64,000 nt of DNA from assembly GCF_907165205.1 (NCBI RefSeq), contig NC_058191.1, positions 2,606,501-2,670,500 on the forward strand, read 5' to 3'. The notes below the pieces were generated by a model. That model had not been told where the DNA came from. It ran no database searches and saw nothing but the letters and a program-made list of their open reading frames with translations. Of this stretch, positions 23,780 through 35,200 are shown one piece after another (position 1 is the first letter of the stretch; every line of letters begins with the position of its first letter). The stretch is from Coccinella septempunctata (Eukaryota; Arthropoda; Insecta; Coleoptera; Coccinellidae). The position numbers were made by a program, and so were the translations under genes.

Positions 23780-25296
23780 CAGGCCCGGATCTACGATTTT
23801 TTCTGACCGGGGCAAAAATTCATGATGGCGCGCCCCCCCCCTTCTAAGGTTCGTAGGAAAAATCTAATTGCATATTCGTCATCGGTTTCAACCCGAGTTA
23901 TTTTTTTCACTAGTTCGAGGTCGTATAGATTATGCAATTAGATTTTTCCTAGGACTCTTATTTTTTTCCCATTGTTCCATCAAAAGATATTTTTTCTCAT
24001 TATTCCTTTAAAAGTTATTCTTTTACCAAAATACTCCCAAAAATTGCATATTCGTAATCTACGACCTCGAATTAGTAAAAAAAAATGACTCGGGTTGCCA
24101 TCGTTCGAAAAATAAAAAAGTTTGTATTTACAAGAATGTCGTATGCAACCCGCCCTCGTCTATCGTTTTTACCCGCGCTTCATGAACGAAATTATTCCGA
24201 ACAAAAATTTATTTTTTTAGCTACATATGTCGACCCGGGTCATTTTACATATTACATAATTCAAGGTCGAAGATCACGAATATGCAATTAGATTTTTGGA
24301 GGATCAGTATTTTGAGAAATAAATCACTTTTAGTGCAAAATTTCGGAAATATTGGTCAACTTTGAGGAGCTGTAGCAGCTAGAAAAAAGGCACTAGTCAT
24401 ATGCTGTTTTTTTGGTGATGAATTGGTTCTTTGCAAATGCAAATATGAAAAACAACACTTCATTCATCTATAACGAAGTTCAGATTTTATGGATTTTTCC
24501 GCGAAGGTCCAAAATTTCCGATTTTCTATCGACCATAACTTGAAAAATGATTTTTTTTCAAATATCTGTTTGCATATTCGTGTTCTACGCCCTCGAATTA
24601 GTGTACAGAATGAATTCGGTTTTGATCGGAGACCAAAAATATTCTTCAAAAAATCGCCCACTCTGTACCTATATATTTAATTTTGTGAAAACATTTTAAA
24701 ACGCTCAATTTCGTAAAATTTTTGTATAAGACATTTTTTTGTACCTCTCTTAGTAACAAAGTTAAAGGGGGGCTCATATTATGGTGAAAAACTCGGTACA
24801 TCTATGGAAAATTTGAAAAAATTTCAATCTTACCGATTTCCACCAAAATTGGTGTTTTTACTAAGGCATAGATTACGAATATGCAAACAGAATTATGCTG
24901 AAAGGATTAGTTTTTAAGTTATGGTCTATAGAAAATCGGAAATTTTGGCCCTTAGTTCCAGATGAGAAGGCGATGAGTCGGCAGGCAAAGAAATTACTGC
25001 TTGCGACGCAGTGTGAACATATCAGATCTTTCAACCTATTTCACCCAAGTGTGGCGGTCATTCGTAGATGACTGAATAATATGCAGTTAATTAATCCCTC
25101 ATTGATTTTGAATATTTTAGGCATAGTGATGGTTTATCATGTTTCCATTCTACACTTTCCATTTTAGAACTAGGAAATTTATTTTTTCCGAGAAAATCAA
25201 AAGTGAAAAAATTTTAACCTCTGGTTGATTTTGGCGCCCCCTTGAGCTGGCGCCCGGGGCAAGCGCCCCGCTTGCCCCCCCCTAGATCCGGGCCTG
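23780..25296. mobile_element. Non-autonomous hAT element with 8-bp duplication
   Basis: Ends CAGGCCCGGATCTA and inverted TAGATCCGGGCCTG are perfect 14-bp terminal inverted repeats, flanked on both sides by GGAGGACA (23772-23779 and 25297-25304). Eight-base duplications and CAG..CTG ends define the hAT superfamily. No transposase frame remains. Inside, the motif TGCATATTCGTAATCTACG followed by CCTCGAATTAGT recurs in both orientations (near 23866, 23905, 24045, 24265, 24570 and 24860). The last 50 bp are C-rich (GCGCCCGGGGCAAGCGCCCC). Confidence 0.9.
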
Positions 25297-25360
25297 GGAG
25301 GACATAGAAGAATAGCTGCTAGATTACTGTTCTATATATATTTGTGCTCTGAATGATATA

Positions 25361-25892
25361 CAGGGTGTTCCTAAATTGAACGTACAAACGAAAAGGGGAG
25401 ATTCCTTAAGTGAGTTCAAGAAAAAAAAGTCCCATAAACATGGGATATTTTTCATTGCCACCTGTTCTTCTGCAGACCTTTTTTTTGGTGAGCAACTGTT
25501 AATTTGAAAAAATGTAAAAAGAAGCTTTGTTCTTATACTAAACTTTTCGGTCTCTTGTAGTTTTGTCGTATCTACCAACGATTTCGAGAAAAAAAATTTT
25601 GAACGATTCTCTCGAAATTCTCGTAACTATAATAGGAAGGCCAATTTGTAATCTGTGTTGAATGAATTCAGTGCAAGTTTTGACACATCAAATTATTGAA
25701 CGTTTGTTTTTTCAAAAAGTGAAGGTGGGTGCATTTGTGGCTATTTATTTTTTTTGAAAAAAATTCAAACTTCAACACTCTGTATCTCGAAAACGAAACG
25801 TTTGCGACCCCATGTTTATGGGACTTTTTTTTCTTAAACTCACTTAAGAAATCACCCCTTTTCGTTTGTACGTTCAATTTAGGAACACCCTG
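25361..25892. mobile_element. MITE with about 85-bp inverted ends (CAGGGTGTTCC)
   Basis: The left arm 25361-25445 (CAGGGTGTTCCTAAATTGAA, then CGTACAAACGAAAAGGGG and on to CCCATAAACATGGG) is inverted at 25808-25892. TA flanks both ends. 532 bp, no coding capacity. Confidence 0.9.
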
Positions 25893-25941
25893 TATTAAGG
25901 TTATAAAACAAGGAACACTGTATATATTTCTGCTATATATA

Positions 25942-26877
25942 CTTCATTCACTTTTATTTTAGCAGTCGGTTGGCCATGGAAATTTGACACATTTCACTCT
26001 GTATAGTACGAAAATGTGGGGTTATGAAGCTTGTCAAAACATTTTTGGATTTTAGATCAACGCTATGTTGCCCGTTCTACGTAAAAGTTTATGTTATTAC
26101 GTATTTTATCACAATGTCGAATCTCTTCGGAAAATATGTGACGAACATAATTGTTCGTTAATATGAGTAAAAGGAATTGAAGGAAGTTTCAAGTAAAGAT
26201 GAACTTCACCTTTGAACAAAAATTTCACATGAATAAACAAGTCACAGGCAACTTGCGCGTATTTGTGGCTATTCATCTCAATACATTGATGTAATAATAA
26301 TAATTATAGGTATTTATTAGTACCTTAAGACATTTACATTGTATAGGACAAGTCAAATGAAAAATCCATTTTAGGGAACTTATTCTCCGATGACATTTAT
26401 CGAAAATCCTGTAGGAAACTTTTCGCATTAATTCACTCAAACATAAAATTCTCAAATGCCACCACTTTTTTGGGTCTCCCAATAAAAGAAAATTCTTTGT
26501 CATCCTCTTCATTCACAATCTTTCTGATTGTGGAAATATTCAGTTGAAATATAAGTCGTTTAGATTCAGATGAAACATTATACAAAATTCTTTTACATTG
26601 AATATGTTCGCTACCGTCTGACGTATTGTGGATTTTAGAATATCAGGGTATAACTATTTGAATGAGCGGACCTGAATTCTAAATAGCACTTCCTGAAACC
26701 CTGTCTCTTTTTTCAATCACTTTCAGCATTTTCGTAATAAAAATTGATATTAGTTGTGGCAACGGCGTTATGACATTAACGACATTTCATGAGTGCCAAC
26801 CTAACTTCGCTCTAGTTACAAAAACTTGAGAAAATTATTTCATGGCCAACCGACTGCTAAAATAAATTTGAATGGAG
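25942..26877. mobile_element. TIR DNA transposon, copy 2 (0.94 kb)
   Basis: Direct-orientation copy of the 5262-6485 element with the same 38-bp inverted ends (CTTCATTCACTTTTATTTTA / GAATGGAG) and TA-rich flanks. It lacks the internal segment of about 285 bp, which is therefore a deletion here or an insertion in the other copy. It keeps the same minus-strand transposase-like vestige. Confidence 0.8.
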
Positions 26878-27109
26878 TATAGCTGTTCTGTAATGTGGTC
26901 ACCTAGGTGATTTATCCGAAATTTAGAATGACGATAGAAAATTGACAGGATCTTTGAGATGAAGTTATTCGAAACAGCAATGAAAGAAGTTTACCCTGTT
27001 CAAGTAGAAACTAATCACAAATATAATAAGTGATATCTTATTTTGGAAACGGAAAATAGTCTAGGTAAATACATAAAGAATAATGAAGATAAAACGACTG
27101 AAAAAGATA

Positions 27110-27345
27110 AAATGAGAAGTTCATAAGCTTTCATGTAGTGATGGCTCATCTTTTTATATGGGTCAAACAGATAGAAAATTTCAGAAAAGAATAGGTATTA
27201 AAACACAGAAATTGTTTCATCGAAGACTGGAAATTTCACGTCTGCTGAGCATCTATTGAATGGAGAGCAAACTTCAACGAAGACTACGTAATAAACTGAA
27301 AGTCAGAAATTGCATTATTTAGAAAATTATAAAATCAATAAATGT
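27110..27345 (+). pseudogene. Penelope-like GIY-YIG endonuclease relic
   Basis: The plus strand reads KLSCSDGSSFYMGQTDRKFQ. After a frameshift it continues AEHLLNGEQ and then KLHYLENYKIN. This matches the tail of Penelope-like element proteins: a cysteine-containing lead, the FYIGQTGRxFxxR core of the GIY-YIG nuclease, an xxHLLxxxH segment and an LxxLExxxI finish. The frame is broken and the reverse transcriptase is missing. Confidence 0.55.
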
Positions 27346-28152
27346 AAGTTATCCCCGTATTCACTCAACGATCAGATTGACCTCAATAACTCCCTATTAC
27401 TGAATTTATTTTGAATATTTTTGTTCAATAGGCTCTGCGATAAATCAACAAACTGCATTGGTAACGATATGCATTGAATCAGAACCATAATAATGCTATC
27501 TCAAATCAAATTAATAGTCTTAGGAACTTGAGAAAACGGGATTTTGAGCAATTTCTTCAGTGGATACGGTTTATATAATACCTCTATAGGTACATTCTTC
27601 CTTTTTTGTAATTTTTATTGGTTTTTGTTGAGTATTTATTGAAACAATGATACTTTTGAGTAGGTTGTTCAAGTATGAAGATTTTGGGATGATATCACAT
27701 AGTTCTTGTATTCTGTATATTTATTTCGAAATTTTGAACAAAAGAACAACAATAAAAAAATATACAGGCTGTCCCATTTTGAAAAAATGGAGTTGCATTC
27801 AATATTATGTCCTCTGCTCTTTGTATATTTCAATAGGCGTAATCATTTCAAAGAAATTCATTCGATTTCTTACAATTTTTGTTTGAGAAATGTATTGTAT
27901 ATTGTTTTGCAATACAGTTAAAGGAGAGGGTCAATTTATATAGTGAAAAACCCGATACTTGAGCCTTCCCTGGTGAAGTATTCACCGAAAAATAGCCCCA
28001 TAACTTCTAGTAATTCTTTTATCAATCGACCATCCAAGCTTTCGCATGTGTAGAAAATTCATTATCTTGAATTTGTTGAACGGTTCGGTTTATGTAAATT
28101 ATTGATTTTATTATACATCAAGTGTAATCTGCGGCTTCATATTATGTATTAC
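27346..28152. other. No gene recognised
   Basis: AT-rich. A possible MITE end (ACAGGCTGTCCCATTTTG) lies near 27765; its internal GGAGTTGCATTCA is shared in inverse with the repeat near 28580. No coding sequence is supported. Confidence 0.35.
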
Positions 28153-28790
28153 AGGGTGAGTCTTTGACTCCTACAAATATTTTAACAGTAGATTTTGAGG
28201 TCAAAAAAACCGAATCGGCTAGGTTTGAAAGATGTAGACTGTCGAAAACCATAAAAAATTTTATTTTCAGTTCTACCTCACAAACGCTTTTGTCGAATAA
28301 AATGATTGAATATAGAACTTCATTTATTTGATTAATTCTTTTCGAACACAAGATATCACCCATATCTTCCAGTTTTCTCATTATGACCATTACGTACCAT
28401 AAATTTAAAGAATCTAACTCTTGAAATTAAGTTAGACTCTACTTAATGAATACTTGAACGTTTTGTAAAATAACAGTATTCTTTATATTTTCTCGTATAA
28501 TGCCCCGTTTTCGAGTAGATATATTCAAAAATAAAAAATATGTAGGTATGATATTCGGAAAGTTGGGTATTTTCGCTGAATGCAACTCCGTTTGAGAGAT
28601 TTACAAATGTGTATAGTATCATAGATTCAGCTCGTTATTCTGAAAGTTTTTTTGTTTCTTCAGGGGTGGCATAGCACATTATGAAAACTTGAAATGGATA
28701 TATCTTTTTATCAGGGCCGAATCGAAAAAAATGAAATGAGAAAAAAGTGTTTCTAAGTCAAGAATCCACTAAAAATGATGCACTTCTGAT
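28153..28790. repeat. Fragments of a CAGGGTGAGTC MITE family
   Basis: An end, CAGGGTGAGTCTTTGACTCC, at 28155 is followed by inverse-orientation sequence. From about 28453 to 28790 the sequence aligns in direct orientation with 41505-41877 (shared TTGAACGTTTTGTAAAATAA, CAGCTCGTTATTCTGAAAG, ATATCTTTTTATCAGG). A further end of the family sits at about 59740-59875. Confidence 0.55.
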
Positions 28791-29131
28791 CTAGACAGAT
28801 TGTGTACCGTATGAAAATACATATAGATTTCGATGAAGCAGTCTTATCGAGTGTTCCAATTGAGTAATGGAAATAACAATTACGAATTCAATTTCCAGAT
28901 AAAATCAACATGCGTTGAATTTGCTGTCTACGAAATTTCAGATACCTGAACTGTGGGAAGTCCAATTATTTTACGAAATCACCTCTCAAAACAGTAATTC
29001 ATGATTTATTGTAACTTTTCTTTATAAATATAAGGATTCTAAATGATTAAAATTCAATAACATTTCGATAATTCGAAGAAAACGCTTGATTCCTAAATCT
29101 ATTGGTGTGTCTAAGAGAATTTCGGCAATTT

Positions 29132-29137
29132 TTTATT
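29132..29137 (-). terminator. Poly(A) signal of the TspN-like gene
   Basis: AATAAA on the minus strand, 20 bases after the TAA of exon 4. Confidence 0.5.
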
Positions 29138-29157
29138 TTTTTTGGTTCATATCACAA

Positions 29158-29271
29158 TTACTTCAACATCGGCTTCTGTACTCCGAGGTTTAAATCCTTG
29201 GAAATTTGATAACAAGCCCACAACCTTTTGTTCGTTATGTAGGGAAGGACCTTCGCTACTTGCATTGAGCC
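29158..29271 (-). CDS. TspN-like gene, terminal exon 4
   Basis: Acceptor TTTTTCTTCCAG, phase 0. It encodes GSMQVAKVLPYITNKRLWAC and 17 more residues, then TAA (29160-29158). The pattern G-(T/S)-(L/M)-Q-x-x-(K/R)-(I/V) with a later Cys fits the end of TspN domains. Another frame (LNASSEGPSLHNEQKVVGLL) is also open and could be used with the alternative exon-3 donor GTATAT. That variant would change the C terminus. Confidence 0.55.
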   Translation of the reverse strand, partial: GSMQVAKVLPYITNKRLWACYQISKDLNLGVQKPMLK

Positions 29272-32200
29272 CTGGAAGAAAAATTTAAATTAATTTGATG
29301 AAATTTAAAGGTACCGATACTGAGAAATTACGAGGTAATTATCATCAAATAAGTGATACCATTGCATTTGGGGCGACCTGTGAAGGTATAACAAGGTGAA
29401 GCACATTCAAAGAAAAGATATTATAATATATCTTACAATGGTTTTCATTTGCGTTGAAAATATGCACGAACGTCTTTTCAATTTCTCCAGATTTCGAATT
29501 GTAGCCAATGGAAAAACTTTTCGAGAAATGTTTTATGTGGAAATTTAATTGAAAAAAAATATTTCACCTCGAGAAGTGAATAACATTAATAAACATTTGT
29601 TCTTCAATGAAAAAATTATCCTATTTTTTTCTGTTTTAGTAATAAAAATTTTAATGGATTTCAGAGATGAAGAACTGATTGAATTGCATTATGATGAAAA
29701 CCTGATATAAATTAGAGGTTTCTGACATAAGATATATCTTCTCGCTTTTTGAATTGACCACTCAAACGAATACTTTTTTCAAAAAAATAAATTAGATCAA
29801 CGAATATGTAGAATTTTCAATTTATGTTTATAGCGAATTGTCTATTGCTGTGGAAATACATATACATATATTTATTGTTTGGTTTTCTCCTAAGGGTGAC
29901 CGGCCACCGAATGCGAAGTTGAGCGAAGCTGAGCTTTTTCAATGCTAAATCACGAGCTACGTCACTCGATTCGTAGCTTGTCAATTATATTAGTACTGAA
30001 AACACTCAGCTTCGCTCAACTTTGCATTCGGTGGCCAAAAAAGTCAAAAGTCAAAAAGTATTTATTTAGAAAATTATGTACAAAGTTGTTAGATAGGCAA
30101 GTTACAAATTTGCCTTTGCATTTGGTAGGGAAAGTACAAACAGTTTCTGCATGTATATGCTCACACTGTTGTTTGGAAGGGACATGGTTCTGTTGAATCT
30201 TACAATAGTTGAAAATGAATTGGTTTTAAATTGATTTACATAGAGAAATAGTTTTTCTCGTTTTGTTTTGGTTATGTGATTTACAGGAAAAATAATTTAA
30301 AAAAACTGCTTGAACACATTCGGTGGCCGGTCACCCTAAGAGTAAGCTTGCTAATCGATGGAATATTTTGAGGCACTTTATTGTGTATCACTTTAACCAA
30401 ATTCTGCCGGTATTATTATAATATAAGCATTGTATAAAGAGTGGTACCACATACAATTCTATTCATTCCTTGTGTTTCAAGTTCGTGACCGAAAAAAACA
30501 ATGGCAGGAAAATTAATAAACACCGAATAAAATTGTATTTTATGACATTTTGGTTACTGTGTTGTCTGAAAATTAAGATTTGACTGGGTTTTTTTCTCAA
30601 TAAACCCATCGTATTCGAGTAATAACTTGTTCCCTTTAGTATTTTCTCCTTTTCTCGAATATCATTTTCAAATATGAAGAATTTTGATATACAGGGTGTT
30701 TTTTAGGTTCAATCTTATTTATCAATTATCAGATACCGAATGGAGGTTCTGCTAGAGCGGTCGAAAGCTATGATGGCTCGTATCTTTAGCTATTTAGCGA
30801 ATGCCATTCGGATATACTGACCAAAAATTTCTTCTTTCTTCCAGGTTCCTGTCTGAAATAAACCAGCGCATCATCAGGAATGTCAATACCATTGTAACTG
30901 TTCCTGAATTTTATAGATTCGAATCGGCTTGGTAAACAGTCCAAATCCAGACGAACAAGATCAGAGTTGAAATCCATGCTCAGGGATAACCATGTCCACG
31001 CTGGAAGAAGAAATGAAACATTATGTATTATGTCAGTTTCGAAGTTCTAAAACTTTTAAACAATGGAGAATGGAACATTTTTTTCATGTCATAATTTGAA
31101 AAGTTTATGGATACCTAATGAGGCGGGTATTCAAACAGAAACATTACCCAAGAATTGATCTGCAGAATTTTGTTGAATTGCGAAATTCAGGTTCGAATTG
31201 AGAATCAGCACTGGCCCATGGTCAAATTATTCTTGAAGAATGCCATTTCAACGATGATGATCTGAACGAAGGGAGATAGGCTTTCGGAATTGGTCGCAAT
31301 AAATTCAGCGTTTTCGGAAACCTATATATTTTCATGCCTAACTTTCAAATATCTGACACTCTTTACGGAATTTTTTATTTATCTTTTACTTTCGAGTGCA
31401 CATTGAAGGGCATCGTAAAGAGAATATCGGTTCATTTTCATCGTTGAGGTGGTTTCTATGAGTATATTGTGATACATTCCTTTATCCACCAATTTTCTCG
31501 GCCGGCCATTCTGAACTTGAAAAAAAAATGAGAATATGCGCTTCATCGTAGACTGAATAGTTCATTTTGATCCTCGAAGCTGTAGTATGATCAAAAAATT
31601 ATGTTAGGGATATTTTAGTCATCCTTCTGGTGAAGGAATCCTTAAACCATTCTGAATAGAAAAAAATCGATTCAATTGATCGTTGGAGGTGGCGTTCTAG
31701 GGCTGTCAGAAAGAAAAAAATTTTTTTTTAGGACATTCTGATACATTCCTCTATCCACCAATTTTCCTGGCTGGCCATTCTGAACTTGAAAAAATGAGGA
31801 ATAGGAATGACACTCTTTACGGAATTTTTTATTTATCTTTTACTTTCGAGTGCACATTGAAGGGCATCGTAAAGAGAATATCGGTTCATTTTCATCGTTG
31901 AGGTGGTTTCTATGAGTATATTGTGATACATTCCTTTATCCACCAACTTTCTCGGCCGGCCATTCTGAACTTGAAAAAAAATGAGGAATATGCGCTTCAT
32001 CGTAGACTGAATAGTTTATTTTGATCCTCGGAGCCGAAGTATGAACAAAAAAAATATGTTAGGGATATTTAAGTCATCCTTCTGGAGAAGGAATCATTAA
32101 AACATTCTGAATAGAAAAAAATCGATTCATTTGATCGTTGGAGTTGGCGTTCTAGGGCTGTCAGAATGAAAAAAAAAATTTTTAGGACAATTTTCCTGGC

Positions 32201-35200
32201 CGGCCATTCTGAACTCGAAAAAATGAAGAATAGGCGCTTCATCGTAGACTGAATAGTTCATTTTGATACTCGGAGCTGCAGTATGAACAAAAAAAATTAT
32301 GTTAGGATATTTTAGTCATCCCTCTATGTACTTCAGCAAACAATTGCCTTGGTCGGATGTTTTGGACTGATTTATCATCTTCAGAAGGAATCCTTGAAAC
32401 ATTCTGAATGGAAAAAAAAGAATATCGTTTCATTTTGATCGTTAGAGGTTGGGTTCGAGGGCTGTCAGAATGAAACAATTTTTTTTTATGAGTACGTTCT
32501 TGGACGGTCATTCTGAACTGGAAAAAAGGAGGAATATGAGCGTCATCGTAGTATGAAAATCAATAATGACATCAGGGATTATAAAATATGATCTATAATC
32601 CATGATATGCAATGAGTCTTTTCCTTGCTAAAACGATTATATGACCTGAGGGAATAATATTAATTCGAGGACGATCATACGTTGTATGTATTAAAACACA
32701 TATAGTTCCATCAGGACAATAGTCTTAATCATGAATCAATTTGGAATACTAGAACATTACAATTTTAATATTCCTTGAGCTGCGATTTTCAACATCAATA
32801 CATTTTAGATTTCAGGATACAGAATATATGATAACATTGAATAATTTTCCTTAGATAGATTTTCCTTGAACAGATTTGTTTTAGAATAAAGATACCTGAG
32901 AGTGCATAAACTCTTTAATTCCTCAAGATGTTTCTATATCTTCCTTCATAAACTAAGTCAATTCAATTGTTTACGAAACTGAACATAACCTCTCAATGTA
33001 GTAATTTTGAAAGATCCTCATTTTGAACTTACTGTACATAACCGTCATGGGGAAAAATTGTTGGGCAGTGAAAATAAGGAAGGCTCGAAGTTGATATTAT
33101 TGCAGTTTTAGGTCTAACTGAAATATAAAGGTACAAATCTGGGTCAGCTGATGGCTGAAGTTAGGCACATAGGTTACGTTAATGTCAGCTGATGTGCTGA
33201 TCTCCCTTGGCTGTTGTGCGAAAATGGACCTTATCGACTAGAGTGATAATAAACGCAACAGGCCCCGGAAAAGCTGGACGCGTTTACATTCGTGTTGAAA
33301 AATCTCGAATTTCTGAAGCTTTTTTCTTGTATTTTCTATCTGTTTTCCGAGTCGAGAGTAGTACGCGCCTATGGTCCGGTTATTCGTCTTTCTTTTTGCA
33401 TTGTTTGCGGACACGGACGGGCGGCGGTTTTCGAAGAAACAGAGAATTCCCGAACCTCTAAATAAGCTGATTCTCCCCTCTTACCTCTCCCACTCGGTGC
33501 TTACGAAATTAGTAGTACGAGATAAGCTGAAGTGATGAAACATGATATTGTGGCGGCGTAGTTGTACCCATGGTAGAGGAATACTTCATCTCACCATGAT
33601 AGTACCAAGGGTAGCCAAACGATGGCATCACTGCGCACGACGGTTGCGATCACAGGGTAGATTATACGTCTATTGCGGTGCAGCATACGCCAAACGATGG
33701 CGCCACCGGCGACGCAAAACTCGATACCCTCGACGTAACCGGCGTTTATAGCAGGCACAAACTACGCTGCTTCGGCGCGTATCTATTCCGAGTCAATCGC
33801 TTGACAGGAGAAGACGTGCTACAGTGCTCCTAGTGCTATAAAAGAGAAAGCGGACGAGAAAGTCACAGTGCCGTAAAAGTGAAAGCGGAGGTGAAAGTGC
33901 CCACTAACCAAGCTACGGAATATTTGATTCCGTCTGTGAAGTTGTGTAGGTTCTATATTTGTTATCGGAATTTTAATTCGTTAAAATTTTCAAAGTTGGT
34001 GTTCATCCTAAGTGTCCAGAGAATTTTCTCGTTGGTACTGCAGAAAACATCAGGTGAGCTTATTTTTCGTATCTTTCTTTCTGATTTTTCTCATAGTGTA
34101 GAGAATTTTTGATGAGCCGTTTTGTTTTTATGCATGAGATACATTTTTCTTTTGTCTTGAAAAATTTTATTTCCAATTTCTTCGAGTAGCGAAGTAATTA
34201 TTAATTAGATTCTAAAATGTCTGACCATTCGGACTGCGAGTCCGTAATGGAAGAAGACGCGCCAGAAATCGCTAATGTCGTGTCCGAACACGATATTTTG
34301 AGAGAGGAGAACGCAAGTTTGAAAGCGAGGGTGAATGAGTTAGATAGATGCGTATCTAGCTTAGTTGCTGAGATTAAAAATCTCAGGGAGAGGCTCGAGT
34401 TGCAGGAGGGAAATAAGGAAAGTCCTTACTCCAAAGCACTCAAGAAGAACATTATTTTGAAAAATGTCCAAGAAGTGAACTTACCGGTTCAAAAACAGAA
34501 GATGGAGGTGGTCAAAACCCCTCAAACCAAAATTTCCCCACCCGCCAAAAGAGTGAGAAAGGATAGCTCCTCGTCAAATGAAGAGGCAAACAAGAAAAGA
34601 GTCTTGGAAACCCCAGCCCAAGAGAAAACCACTCCAGTGGAGAGAAAAGAAAAAATCCCCCCAGTTACCCTGAGGGGTACGTCCGAATGGACGTCAATTT
34701 CCAACGCGTTAATGCGAAACGGAATAAATTACAGCAGAGCGACTACTGTGAAGGACGGAATTAGGGTCGTTCCACAAACCGCGGAAGACCACAGAAGAAT
34801 GACGGACTTCCTTCATAAAATAAATAGGGAGTTTTACACTCTTCAACGGGAGGAAGAAAAGAAAATCTATGCGGTAGTGAGATATCTACCGCTGGATGCA
34901 GATATCCCGACGATCCTTGACGACCTCAAGGATCAAGGGATCGTCGATGCTGAGGTCATAAGAATGACCTCAAATATAACTAAGAGGCCGATGCCCTTAT
35001 TGCTGGTTAAAACCCAGAATAAGGGTATCTTCGAGGTGAGAAGGCTCTACAACATGAACTGTGTTGTTGAACCTAAGAGAAGGACGACCGGGCCTGGACA
35101 ATGTTACCGCTGTCAGCGATATGGACATGCCCAAAGTAAGTGCACTTTTCCATGGAGGTGCGTGAAATGCTCCGGTAATCACAGCTCCAAGGAGTGTACG

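Noticed and set aside
33542..33751. Arg-rich 69-codon frame, repeated at 38947-39153
   Set aside because: It is the retrozyme LTR sequence, duplicated because it is an LTR. The Arg bias reflects CG-rich non-coding sequence.
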